Assembly (NCBI GenBank): GCA_052326585.1
Contig: JBKQLU010000076.1
Span: 4,695-68,694, forward strand
Source: JAPLJC01 sp052326585
GTDB lineage: Bacteria > Desulfobacterota > Desulfobaccia > Desulfobaccales > 0-14-0-80-60-11
Length of the DNA: 64,000 nt
Direction: 5' to 3'
The notes beneath the pieces were generated by a model. That model saw nothing but the letters and a program-made list of their open reading frames with translations. It did not search any database and was not told the origin of the DNA. Below, one piece after another: positions 7,984-18,277 of this stretch; the first letter of the stretch is position 1; the number at the start of each line of letters is the position of its first letter. Made by a program: the position numbers and the translations under genes.

Positions 7984-8727
7984 ATGCGCCTAGCCATTAT
8001 TGCCGATATCCACAGTAACCTGGAGGCCCTGGTGAGCGTCCTGGAAGGGATCCGCCAGGATGGGGTGGAATCCGTCCTGAACCTGGGAGACCTGGTGGGC
8101 TATAACGCCAGCCCCAATGAATGTCTGGCCATGCTTCGCAGCCGCGCGGACATCAAAAACCTGGCGGGCAACCACGACTTGGCTTTACTTTCGCCGGAGC
8201 GGGCCCAGGCCTTCAACATCATCGCCTATCAGGCCCTGATGTGGTGCCGGGAGCAGGTGGACCGGGAAGAACTGGAATTTCTCCAGGGCCTGCCCTTAAC
8301 CCTGGAGACCCAGGGCTTCTGGGCCTGCCACGGCACCCCTGGCAGCCCGGACACTTATATCGCCTACCACTTCCAGGGCAAAAGGGTTTTGCGGGACCTG
8401 AGCCAAGGGTCCGGCGTCCGGGTCTGCTTCTTCGGCCACACCCACCGCCGGGCCTTGTGGTATAGGGATATCCGGGGGAAAGTGGCCCTGCAAGAAATTA
8501 CCGCCGCCAAATTGGACCTGTCCCGGGAGGGTCACTATCTCATCAATCCCGGCAGCGTCGGGCAACCCCGGGACGGCAACCCGGAGGCCGCCTATGCCAT
8601 CTTCGACGCTGAGGAGTTCTCCATTCATTTCAAGTCGGTGCCTTATGATATTACCGGAGCCCAGCGGCGCATCCTGGCGGCCCAACTGCCGCCCTACCTG
8701 GCGGAGCGCCTGGCGCTGGGAAAGTGA
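7984..8727 (+). CDS. Calcineurin-like metallophosphoesterase (YfcE/MJ0936 type)
   Basis: A 247-residue protein with all metallophosphoesterase motifs: ADIHSN at the N terminus, GDLVGY, GNHD, the CHGTPGSP segment and FFGHTHR, then a final NPGSVGQPRDGNP block. These residues bind two metal ions and hydrolyse phosphodiesters or phosphomonoesters; the substrate is unknown. An in-frame GTG at 7918 would add 22 residues that do not look like the family, so the ATG at 7984 is preferred even though its ribosome site is weak. Confidence 0.88.
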   Translation: MRLAIIADIHSNLEALVSVLEGIRQDGVESVLNLGDLVGYNASPNECLAMLRSRADIKNLAGNHDLALLSPERAQAFNIIAYQALMWCREQVDREELEFLQGLPLTLETQGFWACHGTPGSPDTYIAYHFQGKRVLRDLSQGSGVRVCFFGHTHRRALWYRDIRGKVALQEITAAKLDLSREGHYLINPGSVGQPRDGNPEAAYAIFDAEEFSIHFKSVPYDITGAQRRILAAQLPPYLAERLALGK

Positions 8728-8751
8728 GCCGTAAGCAGTGAGCAGTAAATT
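8724..8751 (+). repeat. Heptanucleotide tandem repeat, array 2
   Basis: Four 7-base units (GTGAGCC, GTAAGCA, GTGAGCA, GTAAATT) starting over the metallophosphoesterase stop codon. Confidence 0.5.
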
Positions 8752-8861
8752 TCCGTAAAATTATGGAAATGCCTTTTATACCACCTCGCAATCAATTGGC
8801 GGCGCAGCTTTCCAGCCTGTGCCGGTGCAGGCTTTCATCCTGCGGCTGCAATAATTTAGGA

Positions 8862-8910
8862 AACTGGAAACTGACTACTGACCAAGGGCTACTGACAACT
8901 GACAACTGAA
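8862..8910 (+). repeat. Heptanucleotide tandem repeat, array 3
   Basis: Seven contiguous 7-base units (AACTGGA, AACTGAC, TACTGAC, CAAGGGC, TACTGAC, AACTGAC, AACTGAA) ending 10 bases before the GNAT gene. The ribosome-binding AAAGGGGAAAAG follows directly. Confidence 0.7.
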
Positions 8911-8920
8911 AGGGGAAAAG

Positions 8921-9472
8921 ATGGCGCCTTACCAGAAGGTGGGAGTGTTGAAGGACGGCACCCGGGTGACTCTGCGCCCCTTGGTGCAGGAGGACCGGGA
9001 CGGGCTGCTGGATTTTTTCCGGCGCCTGGATGAGAAAGACAGACTGTTTCTGCGCAGTGATGTCCGGGACCAATCGGTCGTCGACCACTGGGTGAGCAAC
9101 ATCGACTATCAGAAGGTCTTTCCACTACTTGCCGAAGTGGACGGCCGCATCGTCGGGGACGCCACCCTGCACATGCGCAAGGTGGGCTGGAAGCGCCACC
9201 TGGGCAACGTCCGGGTGGTGGTCGCCAAGGACTTCCAGGGCCGGGGCCTGGGCACCCTGCTAATCAACGAGCTCGTGGAGCTGGCCGCGGAATTCGGCCT
9301 GGAGAAGCTGATTGCGGAGATCCACCTGCAAGCCCAGGCAGCCCTCAAGGTCTTTAAACATGCCGGCTTTACCACCAAGGCGGTGTTCGAAGACCTGGTC
9401 ACGGATCTCGAAGGCAAGAATAGCGACCTGGTGGTGATGCTCTGCGACGTCCAGGCGAGGGAACGCCGCTAG
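8921..9472 (+). CDS. GNAT-family N-acetyltransferase
   Basis: A 183-residue acetyltransferase. It starts with the RVTLRPLVQEDRDGLLDFF pattern of GNAT domains and carries the acetyl-CoA motif A as VVVAKDFQGRGLGTLLI, followed by the HAGF motif B region. It transfers acetyl from acetyl-CoA to an unknown amine. AAAGGGG lies upstream of the ATG. It is preceded by repeat arrays and is probably transcribed alone. Confidence 0.85.
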   Translation: MAPYQKVGVLKDGTRVTLRPLVQEDRDGLLDFFRRLDEKDRLFLRSDVRDQSVVDHWVSNIDYQKVFPLLAEVDGRIVGDATLHMRKVGWKRHLGNVRVVVAKDFQGRGLGTLLINELVELAAEFGLEKLIAEIHLQAQAALKVFKHAGFTTKAVFEDLVTDLEGKNSDLVVMLCDVQARERR

Positions 9473-9579
9473 CGTGGTGATTCCGGCACCGGGTCGCCCC
9501 TGCGCTTACTTCCCGGAAGGATTCTGGCCCCCTGAGGCATCATGGGACTGCGAGATCAGCACGCCGGCGGCCGCGTGGG

Positions 9580-11247
9580 TTACTGGATCCATGGCCACCT
9601 GCCGGTCTGGGTGCCGTAGTGAGGGAAGTGGCGCAAGAGGTCCGCTTTCAGGGCCCGGGCATGGGGGTAGCGTTCTTCCAAATTTTTCTTGAGGCATTTC
9701 AAGATAATTGCCTCCAGCGGGGCGGGGATCTCCGGGTTCAGTTCCCGGGGCGGCTCGGGTTCCTGTTCCAAAATCAGGTCGATGAGCAATTTTTCCACCT
9801 CGCTGTAAAAGGGCAGTTCACCGGTGTACAACAGGTACATGAGCACCCCGATGGCCCAAATGTCGCTGCGCCGCTCGCTCTTACCCATGATCTGCTCCGG
9901 GGCCATGAAGGGACGGGAACCCACCATGGTGGCGCTGATGTCCTTTTCCCCCAAGATCTTGGCGGCCCCGAAATCGAGAAGTTTTAGAGCGCCGTCCGGC
10001 TGGATGATGATGTTGTTAGGCTTGATGTCCCGATGCATGACCCGGTGGCGGTGGGCGTGGGAGACCACGTCGATGAGCTGCAAAATGATCCGCTCCACCA
10101 ACGGCCGGGGCAGTTCTGCCCCCAGCATGTCCCCCAGGGTCTGGCCTTCCACATATTCCTGGATCAGGACCAGCTTGCCGACATCCTCCAGCAGGTCCAC
10201 CAGCTTCGCCACCCCGGGGTGGGGGGCCAGCCTGGTGCAGATGGCCGCTTCCTTACGGAACTTGACGTTGGCGGCCTTCAGAAAGGGGATCTTGGCCACG
10301 TAGCGTTGCTGGGCCCCCAGGGCCTCGGTGTCCAGCACCAGCCAGACCTCGCCGAAACTTCCCTGTCCCAGTTTTTCGATCTTTTCGTACCTGCCCCCCA
10401 GCAGGGGGGTCAACTTGAACAGGGCCAGGTAGTCCCGGGCGCTGGGCACCAGATGTGCCACCAGCCCCTGGATGGCCTGGCGCCAGGGGGAGGGGGAGCC
10501 CACCGGCCGCACCTGGAAACTCCTGACCGAAAGTCCGACGGGCAGGGTCAGATCGTTCAACAAGACCGTCATGGGCTGGCCGCTGCGGTTAGTCAGGCGC
10601 ACCTTGACGTGGCTGGCGTCCAGGGTCCGGGACAGAACCTGATGGAAGCGCTCCCGGTCCTCCGGCCCATAAAGCAACTCCTCCACGGTCACGGGGCTCT
10701 CGCCGCGCTTGGCGGGGTAGCCCAGAAAGCGCCGCAGGGCCGGATTGAGCTGGCAGCCCTCCCCAGAGCGCTGGCAGAAGAACAGGGGATGGCTGGTCTC
10801 CCGGAAGAGCCGGGAAGATTCTTGGGGAGAATCCAGGAGGAGTTGCCGGTCTTGCCGGAGCCGCAGCACCACTCCGATGCGAGCCAGCACTTCCTCAGGT
10901 TTAAAGGGCGCCGTCAGGAACTCGTCGGCCCCGGCCTCCAAGGCCCAGGCCGCCGCGGTCTCGGAAAACCGGGGCAGGGCCACGATTAAGGGCACCTCCT
11001 GGGCGGCCGCATCTTTCTTGAACTGGTGGATAAGAGTGTGAATCCGGGGCAGGTCGTCCAGGAGAATCAGAAGAGCGGGGAGGCGGTCCCGGGTCTGAGC
11101 CGGGAGTTCTTCGGGCAGACAGCGGCGCACCGTATAACCATGACTTATCAGGATCTCCGCCAATTTCTGACGGGTCTTGTTTGCCGACCCGGCGACGAGA
11201 ATTTCTAGGGCCACCCGGAACCTCTGCAGGGATAATTTGCTTGGCAA
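9580..11247 (-). CDS. Receiver-PAS-Ser/Thr protein kinase fusion
   Basis: A 555-residue cytoplasmic signalling protein with three parts. Residues ~12-135 look like a response-regulator receiver (LLILLDDLPR around the acceptor site, the KPEEVLARI end). Residues ~145-260 look like a PAS sensor (HPLFFCQRSGEGCQLN, RRFLGYP). From ~285 there is a eukaryote-like kinase with the glycine loop GQGSFGEVW, a lysine in YVAKIPF, the catalytic HRDIKPNN and DFG. The order suggests phospho-relay or ligand input to a Ser/Thr kinase output. It lies alone on the minus strand, its 3' end about 110 bases from the end of the convergent GNAT gene. Confidence 0.85.
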   Translation of the reverse strand: MPSKLSLQRFRVALEILVAGSANKTRQKLAEILISHGYTVRRCLPEELPAQTRDRLPALLILLDDLPRIHTLIHQFKKDAAAQEVPLIVALPRFSETAAAWALEAGADEFLTAPFKPEEVLARIGVVLRLRQDRQLLLDSPQESSRLFRETSHPLFFCQRSGEGCQLNPALRRFLGYPAKRGESPVTVEELLYGPEDRERFHQVLSRTLDASHVKVRLTNRSGQPMTVLLNDLTLPVGLSVRSFQVRPVGSPSPWRQAIQGLVAHLVPSARDYLALFKLTPLLGGRYEKIEKLGQGSFGEVWLVLDTEALGAQQRYVAKIPFLKAANVKFRKEAAICTRLAPHPGVAKLVDLLEDVGKLVLIQEYVEGQTLGDMLGAELPRPLVERIILQLIDVVSHAHRHRVMHRDIKPNNIIIQPDGALKLLDFGAAKILGEKDISATMVGSRPFMAPEQIMGKSERRSDIWAIGVLMYLLYTGELPFYSEVEKLLIDLILEQEPEPPRELNPEIPAPLEAIILKCLKKNLEERYPHARALKADLLRHFPHYGTQTGRWPWIQ

Positions 11248-11666
11248 TCTAATGAGCTGCCCCCAGTAGTTGTACCAAGTTTTAAGTTAGGATGGGGGTT
11301 AAGTCAAGAGAGATGGTCTGACAAAAGTAAAGCTAAAATCTGGGATACGAAAGTTTCTAGAACTTGCCAATTTTCTCTCTCCTAAGATCTCTTAATCACG
11401 TCAAGAGAAAACGCCGACCTCCAAGAATCCGCCAAATGATGAGAAGGCCCGGGGGAAATCAGGCCTGCCGGATAATTTTTGCCAAGAATAGCGACTAACC
11501 AGGGCTCCCCCCTTAATCCGAAGCCGCGGCCTCCCGAGCGTTTGACCGCCCTGCCAGCCGCGGCGGGCCATGGGCATAATTGCGGGAAAATGAGGAATTA
11601 ATCGCCGCGGCGGCCTGATACTTGCATGGATCATGGGTGCGGATCTTATTTCAGGGAGGGAGCGCG
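11248..11666. other. Intergenic stretch, nothing recognised
   Basis: About 420 bases between the divergent kinase and hybrid histidine kinase genes. No RNA gene, repeat or convincing small gene is visible. It must hold the promoters of both flanking genes, but I cannot place them with confidence. Confidence 0.4.
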
Positions 11667-14600
11667 ATGAATTTCCAGAATCGTGCCAGCCGGATAGAGC
11701 AGCATGGTGATCTCCAGGAAGCGCAATATGTCTTGGAAAATCTATTGGACAGCTCTGCCGACGCCATTGGCGTGGCGGACGCCAAAGGCCGATGCGTCAG
11801 TTGGAATCGGGCGGCAGCAGAGATTTTTGGCTACAGTGCGGCAGATCTCGAAGGAAAGCACTTTTCTGAGCTCTATGCAGATCCGGCTGAGCTCGAGATA
11901 ATGCTGACCCGGCTGCGCCGGGATGGTTTCGTGAGACAGTATGAGATCAACATGAAGAAAAAGGATGGCACTAGTGCGCCGTTTGATCTGACCATCAATC
12001 TCTTATATGACCGGCAGCGTAATCTCACCGGCAGCCTCTGCATAGCCCGGGATCGAAGCGATAGCCGCAGGGCTCTGGCCGAATTGCAGATGCTGAATGA
12101 GCGGCTGGAAAATGAAATCAGCAAGCGGAAGAAGATGGAAGGTGCCTGGCGCGAAACCCTGGAAACCTTGAGTGCACTTCTAAATGCCATTCCGGAGTCA
12201 ATTCTCCTGATTAGTGCGGGCGGGGTCATCGTTACGGCCAATGAAACCGCGGCAAAAAGATTAGGCAAAGATCTTGATGAACTAATCGGATCTGAGCTAT
12301 CCAAGCTACTTCCTCCCGAAATAATCAAAAGGAGAAAGGCTTACACTGACGAAGCGCGGAGAACCGGCAGGTCGGTTCATTTTGAAGATATGCGGGATGG
12401 CAGGGTCTTGGACAACATAATCCGTCCCATCATCAATCCAGAAGGTAAAGTTTCCAAGCTCGCGGTCTTTTCCATAGACATCACGGCGCACAAGGAGGCG
12501 GAAGAGTCCATTAAGGAAAATATACGGTTACGCCAGCAAATTCTGGATACCATACCCAGCCCCATCTTCTATAAGGGCATCGACGGCCGCTATCTGGGAG
12601 TAAACCAATCCTTTCTCCAGTTCTACGGCAAGACTATGGAACAGGTCTTGGGCAAAACGGTGCACGAGGTTTTTTGCAAGGAAATCGCTGATAAATATTT
12701 CCAATTGAACCAGCACCATTGGCAGCACCCGGGTCCCCAGATTTACGAATATTACACCTATGACGCCCAGGGCCGGCGGCGGGAGATAGTGGCACATAAT
12801 GCTACCTTCAATGACAATAATGGGGCTCTTGTCGGACTGGCGGGAGTCATGATTGACAACACCGAACAGCTGCAGAGCGAGCAGGTTATTAAATCCCTCC
12901 TTAATCAAACCAAGCTGATTTTAGACTCAGCCGCGGAGGGCATTTTGGGTCTGAACATTGAAAGGAAACATATTTTTGTTAATCCGGCGGCCACCAGGAT
13001 GTTGGGGTACGGGGAAGGGGAGCTTATCGGCTGTGGTAGTCATGCGACCTGGCATCGCTTAAGGCCGGATGGGACGCCATACCCGCAAGAGGAATGCCAG
13101 ATCCGTAAAAACCTAAAAAGAGGCGTCGCGTATTCTACGGAAGACGTTTTCTGGAGAAAAGATGGTTCAAGTTTTCCCGTTGAATTAAAGAGTAGTCCTA
13201 TCAGCGAAAATGGTAAAAACATTGGCACCGTAATAACTTTCTGGGACATCACGGAACGCCAGCAGGCGGAGGCGGCCCTGCGGGAGAAGGAAGAAAAGTA
13301 TCGGGGTTTGATAGAGACCACCAACACAGGTTATGTAATCGTTGATACCGGAGGCAAAGTTCTCGACGCCAATGCCGAATATGTGCGACTGACCGGGCAT
13401 ACTGCCTTAAAGGAAATATTAGGACGAAGCATCCTGGAGTGGACCGCGCAGCAGGATCGAAGGGAAAATACTGCAGCCCTGGAGCAATGCCGAAAAACTG
13501 GCTCCGTCAAGCATCTTGAGCTTAATTATGGAATAGACGGCCGCTTCATCGCGGTGGAGATAAATGCCACTGCCATCAGGACCTCGGAGGGGATAAAATT
13601 TATCGCCCTGGCCAGAGATATCTCCGATCGCAAAAAGGTCGAGGATGAGAGGGCCAAACTGGAGGCCCAGCTGGTGCAAGCCCAGAAGATGGAAGCCATC
13701 GGGACCCTGGCCGGCGGCATCGCCCACGACTTCAACAATATCCTCACCGCCATACTGGGCAACATCGGCCTGGGCCTGCTTGACCAAAACCTGGGAGACC
13801 GGGTCCGCCAACGCTTGGCTGGTGCGGAAAAGGCCTGCCAGCAGGCCCAGAGTCTGGCCCGGCAGTTGCTCACCTTCGCCAAGGGCGGCGCCCCGATTAC
13901 GGAACTGGTTTCCCTGGAAAACCTGGTAGCCGAAGCTGCATCTCTGGCCTGCCGGGGCTCCCAGGTGCGCTGCGAATCTGCCTTTGGCAAAGATTTAATG
14001 GCGGTCACCGGAGACCCGGGACAGATCCACCAGGTCTTCCAGAATCTCATCATCAACGCCGTGCAGGCCATGCCCGGCGGCGGCAGCGTCAGGATTCAAG
14101 GAGAAAATGTAGAAATCGGGGAGAAGAGTGACAGCCCGCTGACGGCTGGCAAGTATGTCAAGATCTCCATCCAGGATAACGGGGTCGGCATACCGGAAAA
14201 ATATCTCCAGAAGATCTTCGATCCCTATTTTACCACGAAGCAGCAGGGCAGCGGCCTGGGCTTGGCCACCACCTATTCCATCGTTAACAATCATCACGGC
14301 CATATCGCGGTGGAGTCCAGGTTAGGAGAAGGAACCACCTTCCAGGTTTATCTTCCGGCCAGCGACCAGAAATATGTGCCGCCACCCCAAGAGACTACCG
14401 AACTGCTTTCCGGGAAGGGGAAGATCCTGGTAATGGATGATGAGGCGATGGTCCGGGAGGTGTTGGGTATGATGCTGCTCACCCTGGGCTATGAGGTCGA
14501 GTTCGCCAGGGATGGGGTGGAAGCGAGCCAGATGTTCAGCCAGGCGCATGGCGCGGCAGAGCCATTTGCCGCGGTAATCCTCGATCTGACCGTTCCCGGC

Positions 14601-14798
14601 GGTATGGGGGGCAAAGAGGCTATGGAAAGACTTCTCAAGATCGATCCCCAGGTAAAGGCCATTGTCTCCAGCGGTTATTTCGCTGATCCCATAATGGCGG
14701 ATTTTCAGAAGTATGGGTTTGCCGGGGTTATTGCCAAGCCTTATAAGGTTGCGGAACTGGGTAAGGCCTTAAATAAGGCACTCAAGGGAAATGAATAG
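11667..14798 (+). CDS. Multi-PAS hybrid histidine kinase with C-terminal receiver
   Basis: A 1043-residue soluble sensor kinase. About five PAS/PAC units run from residue ~15 to ~660 (for example DSSADAIGVADAKGRCVSWN and NTGYVIVDTGGKVLDAN). The dimerisation box GGIAHDFNNIL has the phospho-accepting His near residue 688. The ATPase domain shows N, G1 (DNGVGIP) and G2 (GSGLGLATTYSIV) boxes. A receiver from ~917 has its Asp in VILDLTVPGG near residue 972 and the KPYK signature. The ATG at 11667 has AGGGAGG upstream. No transmembrane segment is visible. The downstream hybrid kinase is a close paralogue. Confidence 0.92.
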   Translation: MNFQNRASRIEQHGDLQEAQYVLENLLDSSADAIGVADAKGRCVSWNRAAAEIFGYSAADLEGKHFSELYADPAELEIMLTRLRRDGFVRQYEINMKKKDGTSAPFDLTINLLYDRQRNLTGSLCIARDRSDSRRALAELQMLNERLENEISKRKKMEGAWRETLETLSALLNAIPESILLISAGGVIVTANETAAKRLGKDLDELIGSELSKLLPPEIIKRRKAYTDEARRTGRSVHFEDMRDGRVLDNIIRPIINPEGKVSKLAVFSIDITAHKEAEESIKENIRLRQQILDTIPSPIFYKGIDGRYLGVNQSFLQFYGKTMEQVLGKTVHEVFCKEIADKYFQLNQHHWQHPGPQIYEYYTYDAQGRRREIVAHNATFNDNNGALVGLAGVMIDNTEQLQSEQVIKSLLNQTKLILDSAAEGILGLNIERKHIFVNPAATRMLGYGEGELIGCGSHATWHRLRPDGTPYPQEECQIRKNLKRGVAYSTEDVFWRKDGSSFPVELKSSPISENGKNIGTVITFWDITERQQAEAALREKEEKYRGLIETTNTGYVIVDTGGKVLDANAEYVRLTGHTALKEILGRSILEWTAQQDRRENTAALEQCRKTGSVKHLELNYGIDGRFIAVEINATAIRTSEGIKFIALARDISDRKKVEDERAKLEAQLVQAQKMEAIGTLAGGIAHDFNNILTAILGNIGLGLLDQNLGDRVRQRLAGAEKACQQAQSLARQLLTFAKGGAPITELVSLENLVAEAASLACRGSQVRCESAFGKDLMAVTGDPGQIHQVFQNLIINAVQAMPGGGSVRIQGENVEIGEKSDSPLTAGKYVKISIQDNGVGIPEKYLQKIFDPYFTTKQQGSGLGLATTYSIVNNHHGHIAVESRLGEGTTFQVYLPASDQKYVPPPQETTELLSGKGKILVMDDEAMVREVLGMMLLTLGYEVEFARDGVEASQMFSQAHGAAEPFAAVILDLTVPGGMGGKEAMERLLKIDPQVKAIVSSGYFADPIMADFQKYGFAGVIAKPYKVAELGKALNKALKGNE

Positions 14799-14900
14799 GC
14801 AATGGTTAGACTTGGAGTGACATCTGGGAGAAGAGATCATTGCTAGGCTTACTCTAATTAAATAAATCAAATTGACCTATTTGCTGGGGTATATCAGACC

Positions 14901-17900
14901 ATGGTGTCACCACTCAAATCCCAGACGCTAACCGGACGATCTTGGGCCGCGCTGGCGTTTCTAATTCTTTTGGGTTTTCTCGGAAATTTTTATTCTCTTC
15001 CCCTGTTCTTCGGGGCGGATTTCCTCTTCGGCAGTACCGCCGTACTTCTCACCCTCTTTTATTACGGTCTGTTTTGGGGGCTCCTGGCCGCCATTATGGC
15101 CAACTGGTATACCTATTTTCTCTGGGGGCATCCATACGGTTTTATCATGTTCTTTTTGGAGGCCCTGTGGGTCGGCTATCTGTTGCGCTCCGGCCGCCGC
15201 AATCTCTTTCTGCTGGATGGCGTATTCTGGCTGCTGATCGGCTTTCCACTAAACTTATTTTTTTACTATGTAGTTTTGCACATGGATACCGGTACCACTG
15301 GTTTCATTATCCTCAAAGAGGGCATCAACGGCATCTTCAACGCCTTGCTGGCCAGCCTGGCTATCAACTATCTGCCCCTGGACCGGCTCTTGGCACTCCC
15401 GCCGGCCCGCCGGACCTTTAGTATCCAGGAGGGCTTCTTTAATTTAATGGCGGCCCTGGTCTTGGCCCCGGCCCTGCTGCTGACCGTCGTGGAAATCAGG
15501 GAGGAGATGCAGAATGTTGAGCAGAAAATGATGACGGACCTGGAAACCATATCCTGCGATCTCCAATTCCATTTACACGCCTGGTATGAGCAACATTTGC
15601 CTCCCATGACCGAACTGGCCATGGCGGCGGGCAAGTCCGCCATGATCCCGTCAGCGAAATTGCAGCATGACGTCGAAATGCTCAAAAAATCATTTCCGGA
15701 CTTCCTTACTTTGCATGTGGAGAATAGCTCCGGGGTCACTATTGCCTGTTCTCCAGCCACTAATGAAAAAGGGTCAACCATCGGGGTAGATCTTGCCGGA
15801 AGACCCTGGTTCAGGGAAGTTGAGGCTACTCATCGTGTGGTTCTATCCGAAGTTTTCCAAGGCAGCCTCGTGACACTTTCACCCACGGTCATCCTCAGCA
15901 CCCCCATACTCCAGGGGAATCAATTTCTGGGAAATGCAACCGCATCCCTCGATTTAAGACGCATCAGTAAACTCCTCGAGCCCTATGGAAAGGACCGGGG
16001 CCTGGACATTACCATTACCGACGCCTGGGGCCGGGTCATTGCCAGCACCTCGGCGCAACGGGCCCCCCTGCAATACTGGGATCGCAGAAAAGTCGGCCTG
16101 GTTGAACCCGTTAGCAGCTCCATGTTCCGTTGGTTCCCGCCGGAGGAAAATCTGCCCTCCATGACACGCTGGAAGAAGTCCTTATTCGTGGCGCAAAGCG
16201 AGGTGGCCGAGGATATTCCCTGGGTTCTGACCGTTGAAGCTCCCATTGCCGCCAATCAGCAATACTTGTATACCATTTACGTAAAAAACCTCACGGTTAT
16301 GGCGGTTCTCATTCTCGTGACCCTGCTGTTGACCCCGGCCTTGAGCCGCTGGCTGGTCAGTCCTCTGAATAAGCTGGCCCAGGTAACCACCGACCTGCCC
16401 GATAAGATCATGGCGCACCGTAATATTGACTGGCCTGCGAGTGAGGCCACGGAGGTGGATTCCCTCATTGGCAACTTCCAGTCCATGACCCGGGCCCTCG
16501 AACAGAATTTTCAGGAACAGCAAGAGCACGGCAAGGAGCTGGCCTGCGCCAATGAAGGTTTGCAACTGGAGATTACCGAACGGAGGGAGGCGGAGCAGGC
16601 TCTCCGGGATTCGGAGGCAAAATACCGCTCTTTGATCGATAATGCCAGTGAAGCGATGCTCCTTACTGATATCGATGGCAACTTCCTGGATGCCAATCGA
16701 AAAGCCGAAGAGTTGCTCGGCCACAGTAAAGCGGAGCTTTTGCGGATGAACGTCAGGCAAGTCCATCCTGAAGAAGACCTGGAGCGAGTCATGACCAGCT
16801 TTAAAAAAACGGTTCTCAATGGGGGACGTTCTCTATCCAATATCCGGCTTCTGCGAAAAGATGGAATGGAAGTTCCGGTAGACATCACCAGCAGTACGAT
16901 TGAATACGGCGGCAAAACCATGATCCAGGAAATCTTAAAAGATATCACCGCGCGTCAAAGTGCCGAAGCAGAACGCGTGAGGTTCAGCAAATTGGAGTCC
17001 TTGTCTACCCTGGCTGGTGGTATCGCCCACTACTTCAACAATATTCTTACCGTCATACTCGGGAATATTAGCCTGACCATGCTGTATGGCAAGACAGAAC
17101 CTAAGGTTTAAGATCAGCTGGTTAATGCAGAACAGGCGTGTCTAAAGGCACAGGGCTTGTCTCAGCAACTGCTCACCTTTGCCAAGGGCGGAGCACCGAT
17201 TAAAAAGATTATTTCCATATCTAAATTATTGAAAGATACAATCGGTCTGGTCTTATCCGGTTCCGAGTCTCGCTATGAATTTTCCACCCCAGACGATCTC
17301 CGGTCAGTGGAAGGCGATGAGGCCCAGCTCAGCCAAGTTATTAGCAATTTGCTAATCAATGCTGATCAAGCCATGCCAGCGGGTGGAATTATTTTAATAA
17401 AAGCGGAAAATATTTCAATTAATGGCAAATCGAGTTTACCTATATCCAAGGGTAGATATGTTAGCTTTGCCATCGCCGATGAAGGGATTGGCATCCCCTC
17501 AAAATATTTAGATAAAATATTCGACCCCTATTTTAGCACCAAACAAAGGGGAAGCGGATTGGGCCTGGCGACGGCTTATTCGATCATTAAAAATCATTCC
17601 GGGCACATACAAGTAGAGTCTCAGGTGGGGGTTGGCACCACTTTTTATATCTATCTCCCTGCTGCAGAGAACGGAATTCCCGCCGCTGAACCGGAAACGA
17701 TAAAACTGGCCAGGGGGCAAGGGAAAATCCTGGTAATGGACGATGAAGAAATGGTCAGAGAGGTCTTAGGCGCGATGTTGCGCCAGTTGGGCTACGAAGT
17801 CGATTTTAGCAGCGATGGCTCTCAGGCCATAGAAGAATTTGTCAAGGCGAAGGAGACCAATCAGCCATTTGCTGCGATAATCCTGGATCTAACCATCCCT

Positions 17901-18101
17901 GGGGGCATGGGAGGCAAGGAGGCCATAATAGAGCTTCTTAAGATCGATCCCCAGGTGAAAGCTATAGTTTCCAGCGGCTATTCAGATAATAAGATAATGG
18001 CGGATTTTCAAAAGTATGGGTTTGCTGGAGTTATTCCTAAGCCGTATAAGGTTGCGGAACTGGGTAGAGCATTGAATAAGGTCCTCAGCCAAGGGAATTG
18101 A
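14901..18101 (+). pseudogene. Membrane hybrid histidine kinase interrupted by an in-frame TAA
   Basis: The first part (736 codons) has about six hydrophobic segments to residue ~200, a Cache-like extracellular domain (~200-445), another membrane segment, a HAMP-like linker, a PAS domain and the H box. A TAA at 17109-17111 then stops the frame. Without any frame change it continues as NAEQACLKAQGLSQQLLTFA, the ATPase boxes and a receiver, aligning end to end with the preceding paralogue. The H box reads GGIAHYFNNIL, with Tyr at a normally Asp position. Either the gene is dead, or two fragments are made (a TTG at 17157 could start the second). The upstream gene has a sense codon at the aligned place. 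Confidence 0.85.
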
Positions 18102-18277
18102 GCCATTTTCCTGAGTGCCGGGGGCTGGCGGCCGCGGCCGCCAAGATCAGCGCGGCCCGGGAGCGCCGCCACCGCCAAGCGGCTTCGCACCGAGCCGCTT
18201 GCCCTCAGGGATGAAAGGCCGCGGTCTCCCCGTTTCGGCCAGGTGGAGGCCAGAGAATGGCGCCTGGGGAGCGGGCC

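Noticed and set aside
8862..8910. Possible CRISPR array
   Set aside because: The repeats are 7 bases long and contiguous with no spacers, so these are simple heptad repeats.
10033..10989. A long open frame on the plus strand opposite the receiver-PAS-kinase gene
   Set aside because: Its translation is low-complexity Gln/Gly/His-rich, as expected for the reverse of a GC-rich gene, and the minus strand encodes clear kinase motifs.
17109..17111. Programmed readthrough or recoding at the TAA
   Set aside because: No hairpin or recoding signal was seen after the TAA, and TAA is not used for Sec or Pyl. A mutation is simpler.
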